Positions 50,719 through 61,700 of a stretch of 64,000 bases of DNA are shown here, piece after piece. The stretch is taken from assembly GCA_964035575.1 (NCBI GenBank), contig OZ037851.1, positions 744,001 through 808,000 of the forward strand, written 5' to 3'. A program made the translations under genes and the position numbers. The notes under the pieces were generated by a model. That model had not been told where the DNA came from. It was given only the letters and a program-made list of their open reading frames with translations, and did no database searches. Every line of letters begins with the position of its first letter. Position 1 is the stretch's first letter. This DNA is from Rhynchopus sp. YZ270_cl-10. Its lineage: Eukaryota > Euglenozoa > Diplonemea > Diplonemida > Diplonemidae.

Positions 50719-51960
50719 TCATGGGGGATAACCTCTATGAGAAACACCATGTCTCGATGTCAGAACCGGAGTACCACCTAAAGACGCAGCACCACTCTCA
50801 GGAAACGGCGCGCTGTGCCACACCTTGAACCCCTTCCGTTTCTGTTGCAGTGCAAGATTGTGCTTAGACAGGGCAACACGAATTGGACGTTTTTCCTTTA
50901 CCTCTGGTGGCGCATCCTTCAGCCTTTCGAAGAGCCGTTCTGCACGCACTGCATCAGAGACCAATGCATATATGTTAAACAGCGCAGCCCAGGGATGGTA
51001 TGTCATACCAATTTCTAGGCATTCTTCAAATACATTTTCTGCTTCTAAAATTAGAGCCTCCCGGTCGCCTTGAACAATCACATTTGCAATGGCCTGGAGC
51101 AACACAACATGGGGCATCCCTGAACGGGGTTTGGCCTTTTGCTTAAGATGTTCAAAGGTACTCCGCACCATAGAAATATCTAAGGACTCCTTATAGACGT
51201 TCATAAGCTGCGTATATTCACGCTCCGATACGGCGTCTGCAAGCTCCATGAGGTTGTGATAGTATGTGGCAGCTTTGGGGTCTTGGTGACGTCGTGCAGA
51301 AGAGAACAATGCCATCGAGATGTCTCGTGTAATGGGCACATGGTCATGTCCCATTAGAGTCAAGACCTCATCCGCTTCCGCTGTCGTAGTAATGAAGCTG
51401 ATATACATAGCATAATGCGAGGGAATCACCTCCCCACCCTCCCGCAGGGCTGCAAACGTGGTCATAAATTCGTCTCGAAGGTTTTGTTGTTGGTACGACG
51501 CAAGCATGGCGCCGTACATAGGTGAGTCTACACGGATGCCGGCTAGAGAAGCATTTTGGAACAAAGACAGACACATATCATGCCGACCAGCAAAGACAGC
51601 AGCGCGCATTAAGGCAGTATAGGCAAACCCATCGAGGCCGACAACCTCAGCACGCTCCTTGCACAGCGCAAAGGCGCTGTCGAACTGCCCGCAGTCGGAG
51701 AGACACTGTAGCATAGCATTGAATGTGCGGATGTGCGTGGCATATCCAAGAGACTGCAGCCGTGTCTCCTCCTTCACCAGCTCCGACAGTAGTGTCCCCT
51801 CCGCTGCCCACCCCAGGACCCGATCACACCGAACCCTCTCCTGTTGCGTGCCCCGGCTAAGCGTCTTCCGTTGAACAGAAAAGCTGTTACGAAGCATTCG
51901 CGCTGCCACCCCATCTGTCAGCACTGCAGCCACCCTCCATGTCTTTAGGGGGCTCCCCAT
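50719..51960 (-). CDS. Pentatricopeptide repeat (PPR) protein
   Basis: The product has about 413 residues. I start at the ATG at 51960 because the acceptor TTACTCAG ends just 12 bases upstream. Successive 35-residue helical hairpins fit PPR motifs, for example HIRTFNAMLQCLSDCGQFDS, DGFAYTALMRAAVFAGRHDM and DSPMYGAMLASYQQQN. The Arg-rich head (MGSPLKTWRVAAVLTDGVAA, RMLRNSFSVQRKTLSRG) looks like a mitochondrial presequence. PPR proteins bind organellar RNA and guide its processing or translation; the target cannot be read from the sequence. Confidence 0.85.
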   Translation of the reverse strand: MGSPLKTWRVAAVLTDGVAARMLRNSFSVQRKTLSRGTQQERVRCDRVLGWAAEGTLLSELVKEETRLQSLGYATHIRTFNAMLQCLSDCGQFDSAFALCKERAEVVGLDGFAYTALMRAAVFAGRHDMCLSLFQNASLAGIRVDSPMYGAMLASYQQQNLRDEFMTTFAALREGGEVIPSHYAMYISFITTTAEADEVLTLMGHDHVPITRDISMALFSSARRHQDPKAATYYHNLMELADAVSEREYTQLMNVYKESLDISMVRSTFEHLKQKAKPRSGMPHVVLLQAIANVIVQGDREALILEAENVFEECLEIGMTYHPWAALFNIYALVSDAVRAERLFERLKDAPPEVKEKRPIRVALSKHNLALQQKRKGFKVWHSAPFPESGAASLGGTPVLTSRHGVSHRGYPP

Positions 51961-52154
51961 TCGACACCCCAACTGAGTAAGGAAGAAGGAAATCGAGAAG
52001 AGAGCAGGGGGGTGGGGAGGAGATGGGTGATGACAAAAAAATGTTGTGAATATGGATGTCAGGAATCCATGTCTAATTTTGTTTTTGTTTTTTTTCCTGC
52101 GAAAATAGGGAGAAAAAATCGGAAAAAGATCTTTATATTTTCAGGATGGTCATG

Positions 52155-52344
52155 GGCTGTGTAACTTAAGTTATTTCCGAAATCCGCCGGAAAATTTACG
52201 GGGATAATGACATGTGGCACATGTCATTTACATGGTATACATGTGGTGCGTGTCAGTCTCAGTACAGAACACACACTTTTCTAAGGTTTGTTGAGGCTCA
52301 CCTATTCCCGAGGAGAGGGATTTAGGGACTTAAGTTACACAGCC
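52155..52344. mobile_element. Foldback element M6
   Basis: GGCTGTGTAACTTAAGT at 52155-52171 is exactly inverted at 52328-52344. CATG motifs recur outside and inside, so the target duplication is ambiguous. Confidence 0.65.
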
Positions 52345-52392
52345 ATGCATGTGGCACAACGAAAATTAAAAAAAAAGGAGAAAGCCGTGAAA

Positions 52393-52415
52393 GATGAAAT
52401 GCCTCTCGTGCCATC
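52393..52415 (-). repeat. Stem-loop family 1, short copy
   Basis: GATG, AAAT, GC, loop CTCTCGT, GC, CATC. The loop is conserved and the outer GATG/CATC stem matches the copy at 43317. Confidence 0.6.
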
Positions 52416-52986
52416 GGTGTAGAAAGTACGGCCACATACTTTTTTACGTTTTTTTATTGAGCAGCAAAGCAGAGGGGATTTTCTGGTCCACCCTCCACCA
52501 CTACACGCTCAACACATTACCCTTTTCCCCCCGCCCCCCCGATATATATAACACCTTGATGTATGACGTAAAAGCATTACAAAATAACACTGCTACCAGC
52601 GCTTCTACAGGAACACGGCCGTAACAAGAGCTCGACCAGGGAGGTTACGTGAGGTAGCCCGTTCGATCCCTGATGGGGGTTTATGCCCTTATGCTCGGTA
52701 CTATGACTGTTTACCTTTTTTGGTATCCAGACAGGGCGAAACCGTGATCTCTCCGAATTATGCGCACCTAAAAACACAACGCCGAACTTTGGTTTATACC
52801 GAAGGGCACAGAAAAGAGGGAAAAAAAGGTTGAAAGAGTGCATATACATCTTTCAAAGAAAGCGTTGATGAAACACGTCATTGACGCATAAGAAGGCGAG
52901 GATTGAGGTATTGGTTTGAAAAGAAAAAAAAAGAAACGTACAGTGGGGATTTAACCTCACGAATAAAAATGGTTAATAAGGGCTGT

Positions 52987-53918
52987 CTAGTTCATTTTGG
53001 CGGGAGCTGGTCCGTCGTTGACACCTGCATAGGCTCCCTTGGACACAGAGGCTTGGTGGTCCAACTCATGGATGACCTGTGATGTGACACAGCCCATGAG
53101 ACTTCTGAAGGTGACGTCGGCAACGCAGCGGACGCATTGTGCAGCGTCGGCAAGCTCGTTGATGAAGATGGCGAGGATCGAGCAGACGCACGCCAGCATC
53201 TGCATGAAGTTGCTGAACCTCACAAACCTGTGGAAGGAAGGTTGAATACCGTAATCGTAAAAATGTTCGTAAAAAAGGTCGAACTTCCAGAAAAATCCTG
53301 AAAAGGCCGAACATTAGTACGGTCGATAATTTGTACGAATACGGTAATTGGAAAGAAGAGCATCCCGAAAAACATCTTGAACACCCACAATTTCCAGAAA
53401 ATCTAGAAAATGAGCCGATTCCCACCCCCTGTTCATAATAAAGCGAAGTTGGCAGCATTTTTTTCACATTGTAAGCAGACAAAACAAAATAACGCAAAAA
53501 AGCGTCCCAGAATAATTATTTTACACGGCACATACTTGTTGTAGCACGGGTCGTTCTCAAGCCCCCACTCGCCCATGACGAACCCATACGACCCGCTCAT
53601 GGAGCACCCTGTACAGAGCCAGGCTTCGAGGCACAGGCAGGGCCATGCGTTGTCTGCTTCGCCCATCTCACCGGGCTTGAAGCACATGCATGCGGGCACT
53701 GTATTTTGGCAGCAGGTGTATCCGTGCGGCCACTTGCCTGCCGTATCCAGAGACTTATGACGAATGTGCATGGCAGCACAGCATGGGCAGAAGAACCCAA
53801 AACAGCACATCAAAGGCTCTTTCGTTGGTGCCGACTGAAGGTCCACTTTCCATTGGTTCGGGCGACGCGGCTCCCCATCAACTGGGTCACCCGAAAACGG
53901 GATCAGACAGCAAGCCAT
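52987..53918 (-). CDS. PLAC8/cornifelin-family Cys-rich protein 2, two exons
   Basis: Exons are 53536-53918 and 52987-53227, giving 207 residues. Exon 1 encodes MACCLIPFSGDPVDG, FGFFCPCCAAMHIRHKSLD and CLCLEAWLCTGCSMSGSYGF, the PLAC8 cysteine pattern. Exon 2 provides the C-terminal helix FVRFSNFMQMLACVCSIL and LMGCVTSQVIHELDHQAS. The donor is AA|GTATGT, the acceptor CCACAG. It is a paralogue of the 20790-22561 gene, with an intron at the same place in the domain but without the Pro/Gln repeat head. Likely membrane-associated; role unknown. The intron holds MITE M2b. Confidence 0.88.
53249..53344. mobile_element. TA-flanked MITE M2b in PLAC8 gene 2 intron
   Basis: CCGTAATCGTAAAAATG at the left and the inverse of CCGTATTCGTACAAATT at the right, TA on both sides. 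It shares its ends with M2a but has a different, shorter inside. Confidence 0.72.
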
Positions 53919-55733
53919 GATTGCAAGGGGTTGTGCTGTCTGTGGTGTTGTGTGGAGTTTTTTGTCCCATACTACAGATTGGGGCAGAATATTTTTTTTT
54001 TGGCAGGTTTGGAAAATAGAAGAGGCATTGATTTATGTTTTGTTTGTTTTGTTTTGCTTTTTTAATGTTTTTTTTTATACCCCATTAATTTTGCGTCACG
54101 ATAATACGTAACCCGCTTTTTTTCCTCTTTTTCGCGGATCCCCCCCTCCTCCCCAAAAACCCCCTCCTCTCCCACATTTAATATTATTGTTTTATATTTC
54201 CTTCTTAAACGCAGTTTCAAAAAAAAAAAAAAATGTTTCTGCTAAAAACAAAAAATTGGGCCAAAAAAAAATAACCCCTTCCACCCCATTAGTTGCACTT
54301 CTTACGTTTCCCTTCGCAGGATGGGAAGGGAAAGGAGAGGGTTTTGCTGAACAAACCCGCTACCAACCCAAACCTTCCTCCTCCAGTAACGCCACTACCG
54401 ACGTGTTGTTGGTACAGGCACTTTCGATCAAGAGAGAAAAAGTTTATAAGATGATCCTAAGCCTCTCGTGCTTAGTTACCTTAATCATCAAAATAAGGGA
54501 GTAGGGGAGGGGATGACAACAGGGATCTTCCCTGTCTTTTTAAAACCCAACTGGGAAACAAAAAAAAGGGGGATGGGGAGGGGGGGAAAAGAAAAGAAAA
54601 AAGAAAAAACAAATACTCCGAGATGTACGTTCTCACAGGTACGCTCATCTTTACAAAAGGAGATAGAAAAAACGTTGTGGGGTTGTGCGGGGGGGGGGGA
54701 ATTAGAAGGAAGCGAATTATGTTTGCTTGTTCGCATGGTCACCTTCAAGGCAAATGGCAGGGGTTGGCAAGGTAAAACCTATTTTTAAAAAATACATTGA
54801 AAATAGATGAGCCCGGGGCACGCACATCTTATAATGTTTCTGTTGGTTGTTTTTTTTTATTTTTGTTTTTTTTTTTTTGATAATTCGTGGGAGCTATTCT
54901 CATTACAGAACTCCTATCCATTTTATTTTTCGTTTTTTTTTTAATTTATCCCCCCACCCCGCAAGCTAATCAAAGAAACTCAAAACCCCAACCCCTTTTC
55001 GTCTGCTTTTTTAAACCCCGAAAACCCTCAAAGAAAAATACCCCCAAATTCTCACTCTGGTCTCCTTTTATCACCCCCTGACTTTTTTCCGTTGAGCTAA
55101 CTAAAATTTTAAAAAAAATGGGGAGGGGAGGGAAGGTTTTGTGGCAAGAGTATTTACGCCTTGTCACAGCAAAGATGCAACGCAGCTGTAGACTGAAGAG
55201 CACTATTTTGTATTTTTTTTTTTTTTGTTGTTTTTTTGTTTTTTTTTGTATTTTTTTAAATTTTTTTTGTGTTGTTTTTTTTTAATTTATTTTGGTTAAG
55301 ACAATCCCCCCACCGAGGTAGGGTCTGAAGATGAGGCTGTTCATTTTACGGGTTATTTTTATATGTTCTGCCCCACCCCCCCTCACCACACTCAATATTT
55401 GATTTACCCCATTTTCTTTTTACTGGGTTTTTAAAAAAACTCATTTGAGAGGGAAATCATTTTAATTATTCGCATGTTTTCATTTACATTTTAATGCCTC
55501 TCTGGTGCTCCGGGAGGGGTCGATATTGACAGGTGGCCGACAGGTCGTTGACCGACTTCCGAAAGCACCACTCTCTATTTTTTTTTTTTTTATATTTTCC
55601 TTTACAATTTATCTTCAAACTTTCAAACCCTTCCCCCTTCACTTTTCCCCTCTTTTTCCCTCTTTTTTTTTTCGACATTTTCCCCTACTTTCCATTAAAA
55701 TCACTCTCTCTCTCTCTCTCTCTCCCTCTTCTC
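53919..55733. other. Spacer with poly-T and G-rich tracts
   Basis: Apart from a family 1 stem-loop at 54441 and weaker relatives near 54805 and 55325, I see only homopolymers and (CT)n at about 55706-55725. No gene recognised. Confidence 0.55.
54441..54483 (-). repeat. Stem-loop family 1 copy with perfect inner stem
   Basis: AGTTTATAAGATGATC, stem CTAAG, loop CCTCTCGTG, stem CTTAG, then TTACCTTA. Outer TAAG pairs with CTTA. Confidence 0.75.
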
Positions 55734-58700
55734 TCACTGCCCAAGCTCCTCCGAATCTTCGAGGTCCGGAGGGGGGCTGAAATAACCGGGCACTTCGTCG
55801 CCGTCTGCTTCTTCCGCTCCTTCTCCTCTAGCTTCCGCGGCAACTGCTTCTGCTGCTTCACGGACTTCAGTGTCGTCGGAGAGTGAGCAGGCAAGCATCG
55901 GTGGATCGTCTTCTTTGTCCTTCTGCGCTTCAACCTGCGCCTCGGCAACGATGAGAGACGAGAACGCCCCGAAGGGAGGCGGGTCGTTTGCCCCACCAAT
56001 CTGTCCAAGACTGCCACCACCCATCCCCATGCCAAAGGACGGCGCAACGGGCGACGTCGTCCCTTCATCGTCAAAGCTGTCAAACGCCTCCTTCTGCTTG
56101 CGGAGCGACTCACTCTGCCGTCTCGTCAGCTCTGCCTCCCTATCTGTGTTGACAGGAATATCCCCAGTCTCCGCCAAACGTGGCGCCCGAGGCTGCTGCT
56201 GTGCATGCTTAGGCGACGGCTGTGAAGGCGCCTCTCCAAAGCGGAGATAATGAGTCGTGATCTGTTATAGTATAGTGGTCAGAGAGAACTTATGGGGGGG
56301 AAACTTAGGGTAATATTGTATCGGAATGAAATAAGATTGCACCTCACTGCAGTGGAGATACTATTGAGCTGCTGAGTCGGTGCGATATGACAATACAAAG
56401 AGTCGACAGTGCATCCAAGATATTTTTCAAAATCGGCAATGTGCTAGAGGAGTATGGGAAAAGAGAAGAAAGGGGAGGTACACGACGTTGAAGTAAATGA
56501 CTTTACTTGTGGTTTTACATGTAATTTTACTTGTGAAAATAGTTTACTTGTGGCACACGTAAAAACGTAAGCGTACAGCTTAAACACAAGTAAAAAAAAT
56601 GACATGTAAAACCACAAGTATAACCACAAAGTAAAGTAATTTACTTCAACGTCGTGTAGGGGGTAGGGGTAGGGGGGTGTGTGGGAAGGTGCAAACCTGA
56701 GCCTGGTCCTCCTCAAAGTCGTTCTGGTCGACTTCCTCGAGGTTGATGTTGCTGTCACTCGCGAGGAGGTCGTAGTGGAGCGAGGCAATGACGTCCTGTG
56801 TGGTGGGATGGGGTTAGATGGGGTGGGGTGGTGCTATGCGTGAGCGGGCAGGTCAAATGGTGGAACTAATATATTGGAACACATTGTACACGTGCTCGAT
56901 GGGGTGTGAAAAGCACGGCATAATACATTGTAAGGAAATAATGTAAGGGTGTTGCTTTTTTTGCAAATCGCCCACCTAGATGGTGAATTTTTGTACGTAA
57001 GGGGTGGGGATACTCTTGATAAGCTGTTGGGTTGTAGTCTTTACAGGAAAAGATGCTCTGAGGAAAAAGGCCGCTGATCTGGGGCAGTTTCGTTGCTCAG
57101 CCCATTAGCTTGTGAAAGGGAAAATGAATGCATTTGTCAAAGCAAAACCCTTGCATACCTTGCGCGCGGTGTTGAGCGACACGGATTCGTTTTTGCTGAG
57201 CATCTCCTCGAACTCGTCCTCGCTCATCTCGCTGTTCTCCTGGCGGCACTTTGTGAGGCTCATCACCTGTTGGGTATGTATGAATATTTTCAACAAATCT
57301 ATTCACTTTATCAATTCTCCATCTAAATGTGTCCGGTCACAACCTCATTCCACGCAAACGCCTTTTCATGTTGTATCGACAAATCAATACACTAAACGTA
57401 CCCAAATGTCAGAAGGGGGTACTTATGTTACTGGTGGACATACCTTCGAGAGTTGCTTCCTGAAGTCCATGATTGCCATGTGGCCCTGCTCGTCCACCTC
57501 AACGTATTTGGTCACTCCGTTCAGGATCAGCGCCATCTGGACGTACACACCAGCATCATCGCATTGCAGCTTGAAGCGCAGGCGGTGGATGAACAGACAG
57601 CAGATCAGGAAGTAGCGTGCCTCGCTGTGGGTGGGTTGTGTACAAAAAATCTTACCATGAGCAGCATCATTGGGTACACGGTGAATGACCCAGGTAGCAT
57701 GCTATTGTCCTTAGGGCAACACAACTCATTATTGAATACAGTCTTTGGTTTGTTGGGTGAAACGGGGGGACCTCGCACATCCCACAGGGGGAAAACAACC
57801 TCAAATCTGCACGCACGCAGGAACCGGAACAATAAAGTGTGCAGCCCTTACATAACAAGCAATGGTAACAGTAGGTAGTAAAAAGAATCCTATTTGGCAT
57901 GCTCCCCGTGGGGTACATGGTTGCCGTATGGGGTAATTGTGTGACCACCTCCCTCGAACGTTGACATACCTCTCGATGTTGTCGCACACAAAGCCCGCAA
58001 CGATAGAGGCACTACCCGGACGCAGCATCAGGTTCGAGCACACAACAACGTTTCCAATGAACCAGCGTGTCACCGATGCGTTGTGCATGTCCGGCACAGC
58101 CTTGGTCGAGAGGAAGTACGCCACACCACCCTCCTTCTGCTTGTGCACCACACTCCCCTCCTTCGTCACACGGATTCCAGTGTCAATGTTGGCAACGGTC
58201 GACAGCAGAACAACTGTGTTGGTGTGCTTCTCCAGGCTCTGGTGCAGCTCCTACGATGGGGGGGTGTTGGTTGGTAGGTTGCAATGGAGTGTGGCTGCTT
58301 CTACTATTGCGTAGAAAGTTCTTTAAAAATGATTGTCTGCAAGTCAGACAGTGCAAACCGAATCACTAATTTTAAGAATACAGAATTGAATTGTTTCATA
58401 TACATTCTTTTTCTAATGAAAAGAAGGTACAGAGGGTGCTAAAGAAGTACCCTTGCCTTTTTTGTTTGTTGTGGTTATGATGACAAAGTGGAGAATTGAA
58501 TAAAAAAACGGTGTGGAGGGTGTGAATTGTTTGCATGATTCGGAAGAAACCCGCAGATTTTTCTCAGGGAGTGAAGTATGTGTGCAAACCCAGCACTGGA
58601 CCCATACCTGTGGTGTCGGGTCTGTCTCCGCCATGTAGGAGAGGAACGTGCTCAGCTCCGCTCGGATGTGACGGCAGAACTCGTGAAGGTTCACAAGACG

Positions 58701-61700
58701 TTCCAGAGACACACTGTTGGCGTTGCACCTGTTTTTTTTAGAGGACAGTTTTTAATTCACAATATTTCCATAAATCAATAAATATCCAGAGACATTCCCC
58801 TTTTAAAAGAAAAGTTTGTAAGATGAAGCCTCTTGTGCTTAGTCACCTTGATTTAAAATACCGACACTGTAACGTCTTGAACAACAAAACAGGGCCAATG
58901 AGAGCCCAGGACATAACATACCACATTGCCTCTTCTTCGGGGTTCTCGTTGGACTCGAGGAAGGTTCTCCAGTGGAGGTAGATTGAGAGACAGCAGATGA
59001 CGTCGCTGGAGGTGCCCATGGAGTGCGCCTTCATCACGTTCTCACAGGCTTCGAGCGCATCGCCGATGGAGGCAGGGTTGGGGGGGAGGCCACGCACCTT
59101 CTCCTCGGGGGTCTGCTTTGCTTCGACGACGAAGGGGGAAGGGTTTGGCACGATGGCGCAGGCGACTACCATCAGCTCTGTGATGGCAGGCTCGAAGAGT
59201 GCTCCGTAGTACGCAAGCGCACCTGCGCGCACAGCAACAGGCAGACGCTGCACAAGCTTGCCACGGAAGGTGATGTCGTAAAGACAGTCCCTCTCGTCGT
59301 CCTTCTTCTCCTCCTCCAAGACGTCCTCGCCAGGCATCACCACCGCAACCTCCTTCTTTTCCTCAATCTTCTGCAAGGAGGAGTCCATGATGTGCTTCGA
59401 CCATCCCAACGACTCGCCGGGGTCTTCGCGCTCGCTGTCGAGGGTCTGCATGTCGCGACGCACTGCGCTGCCGTTTTCAATCAAGGAGCGGAGCGAGGCA
59501 AGGACTGCGGCGGGAACGGGTTCACGTCTGCAGAGCGCGTACATGGAGAGAGGGGAGGAGCAGATCTGGAGGAGGTGGAGAGTCAGATCGTCGAGGCGGC
59601 TGTGGCAGATGGGCGGGACGGGGTATGCGGGGAGGCTCTCGACGTGGCTGTCGGAGAGCATCGAGAAGTAGAACCCGGTCTGTGTCCGTCCGACACGTCC
59701 ACGACGCTGTTGGTGCGACCCATGGCTGATCCACTGCAGCACCAAAGGCGGGAACAGCAGACTCGGCGGCACCTCCGGGTTGATGTGCGGCCGCTTCACC
59801 AAGCAAAGGTCCACCACAAACACCGCATCCGGCAGCGTGATGCTCACCTCCGCAATGTCCGTCGCAAGGTAGATCTTCTGCTTCCCCCCCGGTGGTTCCA
59901 TGTTGATCGCATCCTGGATCGTCGTCAGCTCCACCATACTATGCCAAGCAATCGGGTGCAACCTGAACCCCATCTTCTGCGACACCCACAGACGGAACCG
60001 GTCCACATACACCCGCCCCGGAAGGAAGACGAGGATGGAGTGCTGCGGCTGCGAGACGTTGCAGATCATCTTGATGACCTCCTGCGCAACAAGGAACGCG
60101 TTGTCCACGACAAGCGACGCTACTGCACCGGGGGTGAAGTTCTTAGAGGGCATGACCGCAAGCCCGCACAGCGTGGAGCAGTCCTCAAGGAAGTAGTTGT
60201 GGATGGGGTAGTCTGTCACACTCTCTGTGTACACGCCGACTGTGAGGCCTTCGAAGTACGACACCCAGTCCTCGGTGTTGAGAGTGGCCGACATGAGGAT
60301 CAGCTTGAAGTCTCCGCCACGCAGCAGGCACATGCGCAGCAGTGCGACGGTGACCTCGATGTCAGGCTGGCGCTCGTGGAACTCATCAATGATAACGTGA
60401 GTGAACGGCGGCTTCATCGGCGACGACAGCAGGCGGAGGAGAAGCGTGTAGCTCGTCAGGTACCAGAGCTTAGTCTTCTCTGTCCCCTTGCGCTCCCCGC
60501 GAATCCAGTATCCCACCGACTCCCCTACCGGCTCGTCCACGAGCGAAGAGACGCGTGACGCAAGACTGAGCGTGGCTGTGCGGCGTGGCTGTGTGGTGCC
60601 GATGAGAACATCCTCCTCGGTGTCCATGAGCCCCTTCGGCACGTTAGTGGACTTCCCGCTCCCGGTCTCGGTGACAACAAAGGTGACTTGGTTCTTCTTG
60701 ATGAGGCTCAGGATCTGTGGGATGTCGAGACGCTCTACCTTGCTTTCGGGGCGGTCCGAGCTCAGCTTCCCGACATCGGCAGCAAACTTCTCCTGGACGC
60801 TGCTCTTACGCAGCATGCGCTCTTCGTGCTCCTTGCGGAACTGTGCAAGCACGTTCTCCTGTCCGGACTGCGGCAGGAACTGGTAAGGATTGCTGGGGCT
60901 CTCCTGCATCATGCGCTGCATGCGCGCAAAGGCCTCCTGCTCACGCTGCCGTCTCAGGTTCTGTCCAGAGGAGTTGCGCTGACGTCTTTTGTTTCTGTTT
61001 TGTTCACGGTTTTCGTGGCTGTTCCTTCTGTCACCCGAGCCTCTCCGGTCCTGTGGCAGGCTCTTGTCGTGCACCTGAACTGGCTGCGGCCCACCCTTTA
61101 TCCCAATGTTGATTGGCCCCGTTGGGGGGCCCCCCTTCTGCGTCGACTGCACAGTCTGCAAGAGCTGCTGCAGGATGTTGGGCTGCTGCGGGCTCTGTCC
61201 CTGGGGGCCTTGGGGGCGGTCGTTTGCCTGCCCCCTGTTGCCCTGCTGTCCCTGTGGGTGCTGCATCAGACGGAACTGCTGCTGCTGCTGCTGCTGCTGT
61301 CCTCCATGCTGGAAGTGGTGCTGCTGCATGTGGTGCTGCTGGTGCCCCTGCTGGAAGCCCTTACCCGCGAAACCCTTTCCACCCTTACCCTCCGGCACAC
61401 CCTGTACCAAGACCGTCCCCTTCCCGGGCACCTGCACCACTTGCAGCTGCGCTGTCTGCGGCGACTTGCCGCCCATGCGGAGAGGAGCACCGTTCACGAG
61501 GATCGACTGCTGCTGCTGTTGCTGTTGTTGTTGCTGCTGCTGCTGCTGCATCATCTGGTGGTGTTGGTGTTGGTGTTGATGTTGATGTTGGTGCTGGTGC
61601 TGGTGTCGGTGCTGGTGGTCGTTTGGCCCCCCTTGCAAGAGACCACCACCTCCACCGCCACCCTCAGGACGAGCAAAGGACATCGGTGGTTCGGAAGCCT

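Larger units (their letters stand above)
51961..52986. other. Spacer between PLAC8 gene 2 and the PPR gene
   Basis: No gene recognised. It holds foldback M6, a family 1 stem-loop and a box-B-like CCGTTCGATCCC at about 52658. Confidence 0.5.

Noticed and set aside
52620-52690. tRNA gene or tRNA-derived SINE around CCGTTCGATCCC
   Set aside because: The box-B-like string is present but the T stem does not pair and no acceptor or D arm can be drawn.
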